A DNA stretch of 64,000 nt from Streptomyces sp. NBC_01224 (GTDB lineage Bacteria; Actinomycetota; Actinomycetes; Streptomycetales; Streptomycetaceae), in assembly GCF_036002945.1 (NCBI RefSeq), contig NZ_CP108529.1, forward strand, positions 5,947,001-6,011,000. Reading direction: 5' to 3'. Of the stretch, positions 42,321-52,056 are shown one piece after another; the first letter of the stretch is position 1, and each line of letters begins with the position of its first letter. The position numbers and the translations under genes were made by a program. Below the pieces are notes generated by a model. The model saw only the letters and a list, made by a program, of their open reading frames with translations, did no database searches and was not told the origin of the DNA.

Positions 42321-42564
42321 CCGAGGTGAGGGTTGGGCTCGGCGACGGGACGACGTACGCCGAGTGATCGTTCCTGGGCCGTCCCTGGGCCGTGCGAGGG
42401 CGCTCAGCACTGATCGAGGGCAACAGCCAGTGACAGGGGAGCTACCAGCGTGGATGGTGAAGGGGCAGGTCACGGGTCCCTGATGAGACGGGTTTCCATC
42501 CCGGGATGGACGTCAGGCAAGATGGGGTGTATCTGCCCACACATCGATAGCCGGACGGTTTCTC
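42321..42564. other. Intergenic region before ettA with right island boundary
   Basis: No gene is seen. It contains the right 44-bp repeat and the ettA leader. Confidence 0.6.
42491..42534 (+). repeat. 44-bp direct repeat, right copy (ettA leader)
   Basis: The sequence matches 32816-32859 with two differences and ends 30 bases before the ettA start codon. It probably includes the native ettA promoter or leader, which suggests that the left copy arose by duplication when the island entered. Confidence 0.85.
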
Positions 42565-44229
<1,665 letters not shown>

Positions 44230-44234
44230 TCGTC

Positions 44235-44657
44235 TTGGCACGTCACATCTACAACTGCCCGCTGCGCTGGTCGGACATGGATGCCTTCGGCCACGTGAAC
44301 AACGTGGTCTTCCTCCGCTATCTGGAGGAGGCGCGCATCGACTTCATGTTCCGGCTGGCGCCGGGGGACGGTTCGCCGTCCTTCTCGGGCGGGTCCGTCG
44401 TGGCCCGGCACGAGATCGACTACGTACGGCCGCTGGTCCACCGGCACGAGCCGGTGACCGTCGAGTCGTGGGTCACGAAGATCGGCGCCGCGTCGCTGAC
44501 GATCGCGTACGAGATCAAGGACCCGGACCAGGTCTACGTACGGGCCTCGACCGTCGTCGTGCCGTACAACCTGGCCGAGGAGCGGCCCCGGCGGATCTCC
44601 GCCGAGGAGAAGCTCTTCCTCCAGCAGTACCTGGCCGAGGAGCCTGCCGCAGCATGA
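44235..44657 (+). CDS. Acyl-CoA thioesterase, hotdog fold (YbgC/FcbC family)
   Basis: The TTG start lies 5 bases after the ettA stop, within one operon. The 140-residue hotdog protein has the catalytic Asp in RWSDMDAFGHVNNVVFLRYL and the helix LEEARIDFMFRL, then PLVHRHEPVTVESWVTKIG and ASTVVVPYNL. Such enzymes hydrolyse short- to medium-chain or aromatic acyl-CoA. The exact substrate is not evident. The stop overlaps the start of the next gene (ATGA). The ettA-thioesterase-hypothetical order appears to be a core actinobacterial arrangement. Confidence 0.88.
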   Translation: MARHIYNCPLRWSDMDAFGHVNNVVFLRYLEEARIDFMFRLAPGDGSPSFSGGSVVARHEIDYVRPLVHRHEPVTVESWVTKIGAASLTIAYEIKDPDQVYVRASTVVVPYNLAEERPRRISAEEKLFLQQYLAEEPAAA

Positions 44658-45343
44658 CGGTGCCCGTGCGGTCGCTGGAGTTCGCCGACACGAGGGAGGC
44701 CGCGGATCTCGCGGCCTTCCTCGGTCGGCTGCTCCGCTACGACCGGGCAGCCGCGGTGCGGATGCAGGCCGGCGGCAGTGCGCTGGCCGTGTTCGGCAGG
44801 CCGCCGTCGTTCGAGGTCCTGGCGATCCGGGCGGCGCGGCTGGCCGGATCGCACGACTTCGACGTCACGGTGTCCGCCGGTGAACTCCTCGAATCCCTCG
44901 ACGTCGAGGGCACTGCAGCCGGTTCGGGCGCCCTGCCCGCACCCGTCACCGGGCCGCCGTGGACGGGTGTTCTCCCGCCCCGCGGCGGCTGGCACGAACT
45001 GCCGGGCCTGCCCGACCCGGTCTCCCTGCGCACGGCAGTCACCGCCGCGGTGGCGGAGTTCCGCTCCCGCGACGAGGCCCTGCCCGAGGACCGCCGCACC
45101 CGGGCGGAGCGGGACCTGATCGGCCGCGAGATCTGGTCGCGCACGGTCGCCGGTACCGAACTTCCGCTGCGGGCCGTGCACGCCGCCCAGTCCCTCGGCT
45201 TCCTCCGCCCGGCGCCGGACTTCCCGGTCGCCCTGCTTGCGGCAGGGGCCTGGCTGCGGCTGCGCACCCCGTTCGGCTCGATTGCCCTGCGTGGCCCGGG
45301 CAGCGGGCTCGGCACGCTCGCGGTGACGGTGGGCGCGGGCTGA
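44654..45343 (+). CDS. Conserved actinobacterial hypothetical protein
   Basis: The ATG is in the ATGA overlap with the thioesterase stop. The 229-residue soluble protein has an alpha/beta look (FADTREAADLAAFLGRLLRY, then ALAVFGRPPSFEVLAIRAAR and GRPPSFEVLAI) but no motif I can name. A conserved stretch LIGREIWSRTVAGTELPLRA lies in the second half. No signal peptide or membrane segment is seen. Translational coupling to the thioesterase suggests a common process, which is unknown. Confidence 0.7.
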   Translation: MTVPVRSLEFADTREAADLAAFLGRLLRYDRAAAVRMQAGGSALAVFGRPPSFEVLAIRAARLAGSHDFDVTVSAGELLESLDVEGTAAGSGALPAPVTGPPWTGVLPPRGGWHELPGLPDPVSLRTAVTAAVAEFRSRDEALPEDRRTRAERDLIGREIWSRTVAGTELPLRAVHAAQSLGFLRPAPDFPVALLAAGAWLRLRTPFGSIALRGPGSGLGTLAVTVGAG

Positions 45344-45368
45344 GCGACGGCCCGACGACAGGGCCCGC

Positions 45369-45420
45369 CCGGACAGGCCGGCGGACCCGTCCGGACAGGC
45401 CGGCGGACCCGTCCGGACGG
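45369..45420 (+). repeat. 22-bp tandem repeat, 2.4 copies
   Basis: Two identical units (CCGGACAGGCCGGCGGACCC then GT) and a partial third fill the gap between convergent genes. They are GC-rich and could form alternative hairpins that end transcription from both sides. Confidence 0.85.
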
Positions 45421-45431
45421 ACTGACAGGAC

Positions 45432-46628
45432 CTAACCGGTCAAGGCCCTGTCCACCAGCCGGAGCGCGGCCATGTCCTGGGCGTCCTGTGCCGGGTCGCC
45501 CATCCGCAAGGTGAACGTGGCGCTGGTCGCGGCCCGCGCACCGTCCGGCGTCACCCCGCTCTCGGAGACGATCCCCAGATGGGTTCCGCCGTGGAACCAG
45601 ATCCCGCCGGGGCTCCCGGCCACCGGGCGCCAGGCGATGCCCAGTCCGTAACGGACCCCCGGCGCCGCACTCCAGTCCTCGGCCACGACCGTCTCCTTCA
45701 TCGCGGCCAGCTGGGCCGGGCTCAGCAGCCGGCCGCTCATCAGGGCGCGCAGGAAGACACCGTGGTCATGGGTGGTGCTGATGACGGAGCCGTCCGCCCC
45801 GCCGCCGGACGCCAGTGTCGTGTCGGTCGGCCGGGCGCAGCCGGGGAACCAGGTGTACGAGGTGGCCGTGGGGTGGGGGACGTACGGCGAGGTCCCCGGC
45901 GTGAACGTGTGGCGCAGGCCCAGGGGTTCGATGATCCGGTCGTGGATCTCCTGCGCCCAGGAGTTGCCGGTCACCTGCGCGATGATCAGGCCCGCCACCA
46001 CGTAGTTGGTGTTGGAGTAGCCCCAGCGCCGTTCCCGGGTGGGGTGTCCGGCGTTCGGCACCCACAGGGGCGGCCGGCTCAGGGCCGCCTTCAGCTGGTC
46101 CTCGGGGGCCGTGGTGCGAAACCGCGACTGGCGGTAGCCGTCCGGGGTGAACGCATCGGCCGAGTCCGGTGAGACGGCGAGATAGTCGTTCAGGCCGCTG
46201 GTCTGGCGCAGCAGATCGGCGACCGTGATCCTGCGGCCGTCGTTGCCGTTGCCCCGCACGGCGCCGGGCAGCCACCGCTCGACGGTGTCCGTGAGCCTGA
46301 GCCGCCCCTCGCCGGCCAGTTGGAGGGCGAGCGTGGCCGTGAAGGTCTTGGTGTCGCTGCCGAGCCGGTAGTAGGCGTTCCAGGGAACCGGGTGGCGCGG
46401 GGCCCGCAGGTCGGCGGATCCGGCGCGAGCAGTCGTCCGGCCGTGGGCGCTCTGCACCTCGGCCAGTACGCCGGTGGCGCCGGTGGCCCGGATCGCGTCC
46501 ACATCGCTCTGGAGACGGCTGCGGAGCCCGGGGGCGCGGTGGGGTGCGGCGGCCGTCGCCGCGGGTCCGGACGCTCCGGCGAGCAGGGCCGCTGCCGTGG
46601 CCGCCAGGCCCGTGCGTCTGCTGATCAC
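45432..46628 (-). CDS. Serine hydrolase of the beta-lactamase/DD-peptidase family, secreted
   Basis: A GTG start after GGGGAGGACCG overlaps the stop of the upstream gene (GTGA). The 398-residue protein begins with a signal peptide (RRTGLAATAAALLAGASGPA). The class C motifs are clear: SxxK as SDTK in YRLGSDTKTFTATL, YxN as YSNTNYVVAGL, and HxG as HGGTHLG. It is close to the Streptomyces R61 DD-peptidase and esterase group. It is exported and would act on peptidoglycan peptides or esters. Substrate assignment is not possible from sequence alone. Confidence 0.88.
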   Translation of the reverse strand: MISRRTGLAATAAALLAGASGPAATAAAPHRAPGLRSRLQSDVDAIRATGATGVLAEVQSAHGRTTARAGSADLRAPRHPVPWNAYYRLGSDTKTFTATLALQLAGEGRLRLTDTVERWLPGAVRGNGNDGRRITVADLLRQTSGLNDYLAVSPDSADAFTPDGYRQSRFRTTAPEDQLKAALSRPPLWVPNAGHPTRERRWGYSNTNYVVAGLIIAQVTGNSWAQEIHDRIIEPLGLRHTFTPGTSPYVPHPTATSYTWFPGCARPTDTTLASGGGADGSVISTTHDHGVFLRALMSGRLLSPAQLAAMKETVVAEDWSAAPGVRYGLGIAWRPVAGSPGGIWFHGGTHLGIVSESGVTPDGARAATSATFTLRMGDPAQDAQDMAALRLVDRALTG

Positions 46629-48175
46629 CGGTCCTCCCCGGTGCGGGGGCAGGTCAGGTCGGCGCCGGGCAGCGTGCCGTCACGCAGATAGTCGTTGACG
46701 GCTCTGTCGGCGCAGGGGACGGGGGTGAGGCCGTCGAGTCCGCGCCCGTACACCCCGTGCGAGCGGATGTCCGCAGTCACCAGCCGTGAACCGGTCAGCC
46801 GGTGGTGCAGAGCCAATGCCCCTTCGTAGGGGACGTTGTTGTCGCGCCGGGCCTGGAGCATCAGTACGGGTACGTCGTTGCCGATCACCGTGGCGGGCTC
46901 ACGGGATGTGCTCGTCCAGAACGCGCACGGGGCCATCATGCTGTTGACGATCGGGCCGAAAACGGGCTGGGTGGCGCGACTGCGCTCCATGTTCTTCCAG
47001 TACGTCTCCGGATGCTTCGGCCAGCCACCGGCCGGCCAGCCGTTGTCGCCGCACATGAAGAGGGCCCCGCCCAGCATGCTGTCCGCCAGCTCGGGCGACG
47101 CGAGCAGCTCCAGCATGGCGGCGAGCTCCGGGCCGGGCTCGACCGGCCTGCCCGCGGCGGCATCGGTCAGGTCGCGCACCGTACCGGCGAGCGCCGGGTC
47201 GTACTCCTCGTGCTGGATGAGCTGCCTCAGCACCAGCCGCAGCAACGGCGCGTCGAGCCGGATCCCGGAGACGGTGACCGGGCGCCGCTCGGCCCCGTCG
47301 AGCAACTGCTGGACACTCGACCGTACTTGGAGGGGCGTCTTGCCGAGCCGGTAGGTGCCGTCGTGCCGTGCGGTCCATCCGGCCCAGGCGTCCAGTGCCT
47401 CTTCGAGCGGCTTGCCCGCCCGCTGGAAGAGTTCGTACTGGGTGGCCGTCGGGTCGGTCGAGGAGTCGATGACGATGCGGTCGGCGCGGCGGGGGAACAT
47501 CTGGGTGTAGACGGCCCCGAGATCGGCACCGTACGAGACGCCGTAGTACGACAGCCTGCGCTCGCCCAGCGCCGCGCGGATCGCGTCCATGTCGCGGGCG
47601 ACGTTTTGGGACGTGGCGTGCGGGAGGAGCCGGGCGTTGTCCCCGTGCTCCAGGCAGCGGCGTGCGGTGTCGCGGGCGGACCGTACCGACCGCTCGAAGT
47701 CCTCGCGGCGGGTCGTGGTCGGGCCGGGCGCGGGCGTCGGGGCGGCGGGGTCGCAGGTGATGGGGGTGGACTCGCCGAGGAAACGGGGATCGAAGCCGAT
47801 CAGGTCGTAGCGGTCCGCCACATCCTTCAACGCGGGTCGCAGGTAAAGGGTGTTGGCGAGTCCGGTGCCGCCCGGACCGCCCGGATTCGACAGCAGGACG
47901 CCCCGCCGCTTCCCGTGCCCGGTGGCGGCCTTGATACGGGAGACCGCGATCCGGATCGTCGGGCCGCCGGGATCGGAGTAGTCGAGGGGAACGGTCACCT
48001 TCGCGCACTGCGCGCCCGCCTCGTTCAGCTCCTGCTGCTGCGGCGAGCAGGGGCCCCAGACGAGCCGCTGGTGGGCGGGGGCGGCGGGGGTGGCGGAGGC
48101 GGCCGACGCGGGCACCGTGCCCGCGAGTAAACAGGTCAGGCCCAGGCCGGCGGTGGCCAGTGAGGCGACGCGCAT
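46625..48175 (-). CDS. Secreted alpha/beta hydrolase, tripeptidyl aminopeptidase type (S33)
   Basis: The ATG has GAGGAGCACG upstream. The 516-residue protein has a signal peptide (ASLATAGLGLTCLLAGTVPA) and the SlpD/Tap family pattern: VTVPLDYSDPGGPTIRIAVS, GVLLSNPGGPGGTGL, DLIGFDPRFLGES, nucleophile elbow YYGVSYGADLG, Asp in VPVLMLQARRDNNVPYE, and His in RSHGVYG. These enzymes release N-terminal tripeptides outside the cell. The gene overlaps the DD-peptidase-like gene, so the two secreted hydrolases are co-expressed. Confidence 0.9.
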   Translation of the reverse strand: MRVASLATAGLGLTCLLAGTVPASAASATPAAPAHQRLVWGPCSPQQQELNEAGAQCAKVTVPLDYSDPGGPTIRIAVSRIKAATGHGKRRGVLLSNPGGPGGTGLANTLYLRPALKDVADRYDLIGFDPRFLGESTPITCDPAAPTPAPGPTTTRREDFERSVRSARDTARRCLEHGDNARLLPHATSQNVARDMDAIRAALGERRLSYYGVSYGADLGAVYTQMFPRRADRIVIDSSTDPTATQYELFQRAGKPLEEALDAWAGWTARHDGTYRLGKTPLQVRSSVQQLLDGAERRPVTVSGIRLDAPLLRLVLRQLIQHEEYDPALAGTVRDLTDAAAGRPVEPGPELAAMLELLASPELADSMLGGALFMCGDNGWPAGGWPKHPETYWKNMERSRATQPVFGPIVNSMMAPCAFWTSTSREPATVIGNDVPVLMLQARRDNNVPYEGALALHHRLTGSRLVTADIRSHGVYGRGLDGLTPVPCADRAVNDYLRDGTLPGADLTCPRTGEDR

Positions 48176-48288
48176 CGTGCTCCTCGGGATCAGGTGGATG
48201 ACTCCCGCACGACGCTAGGGGCGTGCCCGGCCCGGGAACATCGGGCCACCTGGCCGAAGCGACCTGGGGCCAGCACCACCAACACCCG

Positions 48289-49251
48289 TTACGGGTGCGG
48301 CTGGTCGTCCGGCCAGACCCCGATGTGGTCCTGCTCCAGCTCCAGCATCACGCGATGCTCCATCCCGAGCGCCTCCGTGTAGTCGGCGGGCAGCTGCAGG
48401 CGCCCCGCGCGGTCGAGCATCGCGTACTCCCGCGCCACCTGGGACTCCAGGCCCGTCGCCGCGTCGACCTCGGTGCGTCGCAGCACCTCGGAGGATGTAC
48501 GGCCGTCACGAATGGCGACCGTACGGCGGACCTCGCTCGCCACCGCCTGGTCGTGCGTGACGATCACGATCGTGGTGCCGAGCTCCTCGTTGGCGCGGCG
48601 GAACGCGGCGAAGACCCGCTCGCCGGAGGCCGAGTCGAGTTCGCCGGTCGGTTCGTCGGCGAGCAGCACCGACGGATTGTTGGCGAGCGCGACGGCGATC
48701 GCCACGCGCTGCTGCTGGCCGCCGGAGAGCTGCTGCGGGCGTCGGTCGCGGCACTCCTCCAGCCCCAGCATCCGCAGCAACGACTCGGCGCGCTCGGCCC
48801 GTTCACGGCCCCGGCCCCGGCCACGCAGCTGCATCGGCAGGGTGATGTTCTGTGCGGCGGTGAGGTACGGGAGCAGATTCCGGGCCGTCTGCTGCCAGAC
48901 GAACCCGACGATGTCCCGGCGGTAGCGGAGCCGTTCCTTCGGCCCCATCGACAGCAGATCGCACCCCGCGACCTTCGCCGACCCGGCCGTGGGCACATCG
49001 AGGCCCGCCAGGATGTTCATCAGGGTCGACTTGCCGCTGCCGGACGCACCGACCAGGGCCATCAACTCGCCCTCGGTGACCAGCAGATCGAGGCCCTGGA
49101 GGGCCTGCACCTCCACCCCGTCCGCGGAAAAGATACGGACCAGTCGGTCGCAGGCGATCAGCGCGTCGTGCCCGTAGGAGGGCCGGTCGCGGCGTGCGGT
49201 GGCCCGCTGTTCGAGCTCGGCCAGCGTGGTGTCGGTCGACGGCGACGTCAT
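48289..49251 (-). CDS. ABC exporter ATPase (MacB/LolD type)
   Basis: The ATG overlaps the stop of the upstream permease gene (ATGA). The 320-residue protein has Walker A GASGSGKSTL, the Q-loop region GFVWQQTARNLLP, signature LSGGQQQRVAI and Walker B LLADEPTGELDSASG. It is the LolD/MacB subgroup, used with FtsX-type permeases. A C-terminal extension of about 60 residues after the cassette (EYAMLDRAGRLQLPADYTEA) is conserved in the Streptomyces versions. It would power the two giant permeases encoded just upstream. Confidence 0.9.
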   Translation of the reverse strand: MTSPSTDTTLAELEQRATARRDRPSYGHDALIACDRLVRIFSADGVEVQALQGLDLLVTEGELMALVGASGSGKSTLMNILAGLDVPTAGSAKVAGCDLLSMGPKERLRYRRDIVGFVWQQTARNLLPYLTAAQNITLPMQLRGRGRGRERAERAESLLRMLGLEECRDRRPQQLSGGQQQRVAIAVALANNPSVLLADEPTGELDSASGERVFAAFRRANEELGTTIVIVTHDQAVASEVRRTVAIRDGRTSSEVLRRTEVDAATGLESQVAREYAMLDRAGRLQLPADYTEALGMEHRVMLELEQDHIGVWPDDQPHP

Positions 49252-52055
49252 CGGGGGTCTCCTGCCCTGAGTTCGGTGATCGATCCGCGGCGGCCGGCCC
49301 ACCAGGCCTGGACGGCGGCCACCGCGGCGGTGAGGACGACCACGCCGAGCGCCGGAAGCGTCAGCGACCACGGGTCGGCCCGCAGCGCAATGGTGTCGTC
49401 TCCGCCGGATTCCGGCCCGGCGGAGAGAGCCAGGCTCACCAGGTCGACGCCCGGCGCCAGCAGGGCGGTCGTCGCCCATCCGACGAGCAGCCCGCCGACG
49501 GCGGCCAGCAGCGCCTGCGGCATCGCTTCGAGGCCGAGGAGCCGTCTGCCCTGCCGGGAGGTGAGCCCCATGGTCCGCAGCCGGGCCAGCAGGGCGGTGC
49601 GTTCCGGCGCGGTCTGCAGCAGCGACAGCAGCACGGCGAGCAGGGCGTAGCCCGCGCCGGCCGCGATCGCCGCCGCGTAGATCTTCTCGGCGCCCCGCTG
49701 CAGGGAGCTGTCGACGAACGCCTCGCGTGTCTCGGAGCGCAGTCGCACGGAGACGTCCTTGCCCGCGTGGTGCGCCGCCGTGCGCAGTGCCTTCGCGTCC
49801 GGGGAGCCGCCGGTGACCAGCAGGGTGGTGGTCTGCCGGCGGGTGAGCGACGCGGCGTCGACGATCAGGAAGTCGCTGTCGGAGACGGCGGGAGTGCGCG
49901 TGACGGTACCCGCCACCCGCACCGTGAAGTTCCCGGCCGCCGCGGAGAGGTCGCGCGCCCGGTCGCCGAGCCGCTCGGCGACGGACGGCGAGGCGATGAC
50001 GGGCAGCACCGGGTCCTTCGTCGGTGCGGACTTCTTCGCTGCCGCGGAGGTCCTCAACCGGTCGGCGGGGAAAGCCCCGAGGCCGGTCGCGCGGGCCAGC
50101 CGGGCATACGTCGCCGGGTCGACGCCCACCAGGGTGGCGTCCTTCGTGAACTGGTCCCCGGTCCCGTCGGCCGGCAGCACCACGTCGTACTCGATCTGCA
50201 CGCGCGCCACGTCCCGCACGCCGCCCGCCTTCCGTACCTCCCGGATCAGGCGGTCCGGCAGCGGCACGGAGTTGCCCGGGCCGCTGATCCGGGCATCCGC
50301 GCCGATCGCGCGTCCCGCCGCGTCGTCCCGTGCGTCCGCGATGCCCGCGAGCACCGAGCCGCCGAACGCCGCGGTGGTCAGCGCGATCAGCAGTGCGAGC
50401 AGCGGGAGCGTGCCGCCTGCCGAGGTGCGCCCGGCGCGGGCCAGTGACAGGAACCCGACCGCGCCGCGCCGACGGGCGACGGAGCGCGAGGCGAGACGCA
50501 GCGGCAGCGGAAGAAGCCGTACGAGGACCAGGGCGGCGATCAGACCGACGAGTACGGGGGCGGCGCTGACCAGCAGATCGCCGCCGCCGGAGCCCGTACC
50601 GCGCCGGCGCAGGGCGACGACCGCGCCGACGGCCAGCACCAGCAGGGTGAGTTCGGCGACCGTGCGCCATCGCGACGGGCGGGCGTCCATCAGGTCGTCG
50701 CGGGCTCCGTGCAGCCGCGGCCTGCGGTGCGGCAGTGCCGTACACAGTGGCAGGGCGACGCAGACCAGTACGGCGACGGCGACCGCGCCGGTGACCGAGG
50801 GCCACAGCCGGGCGTCCCCGATGGTCACTACGGCGATCAGCAGACCCAGCGCCGCCGCGGGTACCGTGGTCACCACCGTCTCGGCGAACAGCCGGCCGCC
50901 GATGCCGCGCAAGGATCCGCCGCGTGAGCGCAGCAGGGCCAGTTCGCTGCGGCGCCGGCCGCCCATCAGCCCGATGGTCATCAGCAGGACGACGGCGGCG
51001 ACGGCTCCGATGCCCACGGCGGCGACCATGACGACCGGGCCGATCGCCTGACGCAGGGAGTCGTACCTGGTGAGGATCGCGTCCAGGTCGGTCGTGAGCG
51101 CGGTGTTCGCGCCGGCCACCGCACGCATGCTCACCAGTCCCGGACCGCCCTCCAGCGAGGCGATCGACGAGCGCAGGGCCGCCACGTCGGTGACGGTGAG
51201 GGGGGAGGCATCCGGTGGGATCCGCCAGAACGCCTCCGGCTGACTGGCGGTGGCGAGCAGCGCGGGCGCGGCGTCCGGTGGCAGCAGGACGGCCGCGATC
51301 CAGTAGTAACGCGGGATGTCACGCGTCGGTTTGGCCACCAGGGACGGGGTCCGGAGCAGTGGCTGGACCGACCAGTAGGCGGCCGCAGGACGCTCCGGGG
51401 TGACGATGCCGGTAATGCGCACGGTCAGCGGTGTTCCGCTTTGGGTCGGTACGGAGATGGTCGAGCCGACCGTGATCCGCAGGGCTTTCGCCGTCACCTC
51501 GGTGACCGCGCCCTCCACCTCCGGCGTGCCCGCCGTGACCGTGCCGTGGACGGCGGGCCAGGTCCCGGCGTGCAGGGTGGCGTGGTCAGGGAGGTCCGAC
51601 AGGGTCGAGTAGGTCAGCTCGGGGTCGATGAGGGACGGCCGGGGCAGCCAGCCCTCTCGCGCGGAGATCGGTTTTCCGGTGTGGAAGCCGTACGCGGACT
51701 GGGCGGTGTCGGGCCGCACCACGTCGGGCAGCCGGGACAGCACCGCGCGATGGACGGACGCCAGCGACGCCGCACTCACCGCTTTCTCACGCAGGGGCTG
51801 GGGCACCTGCAGATCGGGCTGCGGTGTGCTGAGCTCCAGCACACTGAGCCCGGGGTCCGCGGCGGCGATGTCGTGGCGCAGCCCCTCGTTCTCGTAACGG
51901 TCGACGGCACGCGGGAAAGCGGCGGCGAGGAACGCCGTCAGCAGCACCAGCAGCCCGAGCGCCCAAGCCGTGCCGGGAGCGGTACGCAGCCGGGTACGGA
52001 CCCAGGGCGCACAGGCGGCGGGGGCGCGACGGTCTCGAACGGAACGCGCACTCAT
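49248..52055 (-). CDS. FtsX-like ABC permease, large (935 aa)
   Basis: I start at the ATG of MSARSVRDRRAPAA, one base after the stop of the upstream permease gene. An N-terminal helix (AWALGLLVLLTAFLAAAFPR) leads to a large extracytoplasmic domain of about 300 residues. A cluster of helices follows (VVMVAAVGIGAVAAVVLLMT and further), then a second extracytoplasmic domain. It ends in the FtsX-type last three helices (IYAAAIAAGAGYALLAVLLS, RTMGLTSRQGRRLLGLEAMP, LALPALGVVVL). It resembles MacB-type mechanotransmission permeases that export peptides or lipids. The likely partner is the second permease in the operon. Confidence 0.85.
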   Translation of the reverse strand: MSARSVRDRRAPAACAPWVRTRLRTAPGTAWALGLLVLLTAFLAAAFPRAVDRYENEGLRHDIAAADPGLSVLELSTPQPDLQVPQPLREKAVSAASLASVHRAVLSRLPDVVRPDTAQSAYGFHTGKPISAREGWLPRPSLIDPELTYSTLSDLPDHATLHAGTWPAVHGTVTAGTPEVEGAVTEVTAKALRITVGSTISVPTQSGTPLTVRITGIVTPERPAAAYWSVQPLLRTPSLVAKPTRDIPRYYWIAAVLLPPDAAPALLATASQPEAFWRIPPDASPLTVTDVAALRSSIASLEGGPGLVSMRAVAGANTALTTDLDAILTRYDSLRQAIGPVVMVAAVGIGAVAAVVLLMTIGLMGGRRRSELALLRSRGGSLRGIGGRLFAETVVTTVPAAALGLLIAVVTIGDARLWPSVTGAVAVAVLVCVALPLCTALPHRRPRLHGARDDLMDARPSRWRTVAELTLLVLAVGAVVALRRRGTGSGGGDLLVSAAPVLVGLIAALVLVRLLPLPLRLASRSVARRRGAVGFLSLARAGRTSAGGTLPLLALLIALTTAAFGGSVLAGIADARDDAAGRAIGADARISGPGNSVPLPDRLIREVRKAGGVRDVARVQIEYDVVLPADGTGDQFTKDATLVGVDPATYARLARATGLGAFPADRLRTSAAAKKSAPTKDPVLPVIASPSVAERLGDRARDLSAAAGNFTVRVAGTVTRTPAVSDSDFLIVDAASLTRRQTTTLLVTGGSPDAKALRTAAHHAGKDVSVRLRSETREAFVDSSLQRGAEKIYAAAIAAGAGYALLAVLLSLLQTAPERTALLARLRTMGLTSRQGRRLLGLEAMPQALLAAVGGLLVGWATTALLAPGVDLVSLALSAGPESGGDDTIALRADPWSLTLPALGVVVLTAAVAAVQAWWAGRRGSITELRAGDPR

Positions 52056-52056
52056 G

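Noticed and set aside
49252..50805. Long upstream extension of the ABC ATPase frame
   Set aside because: It overlaps the large permease gene, has shadow composition, and the ATPase start is fixed by an ATGA overlap.
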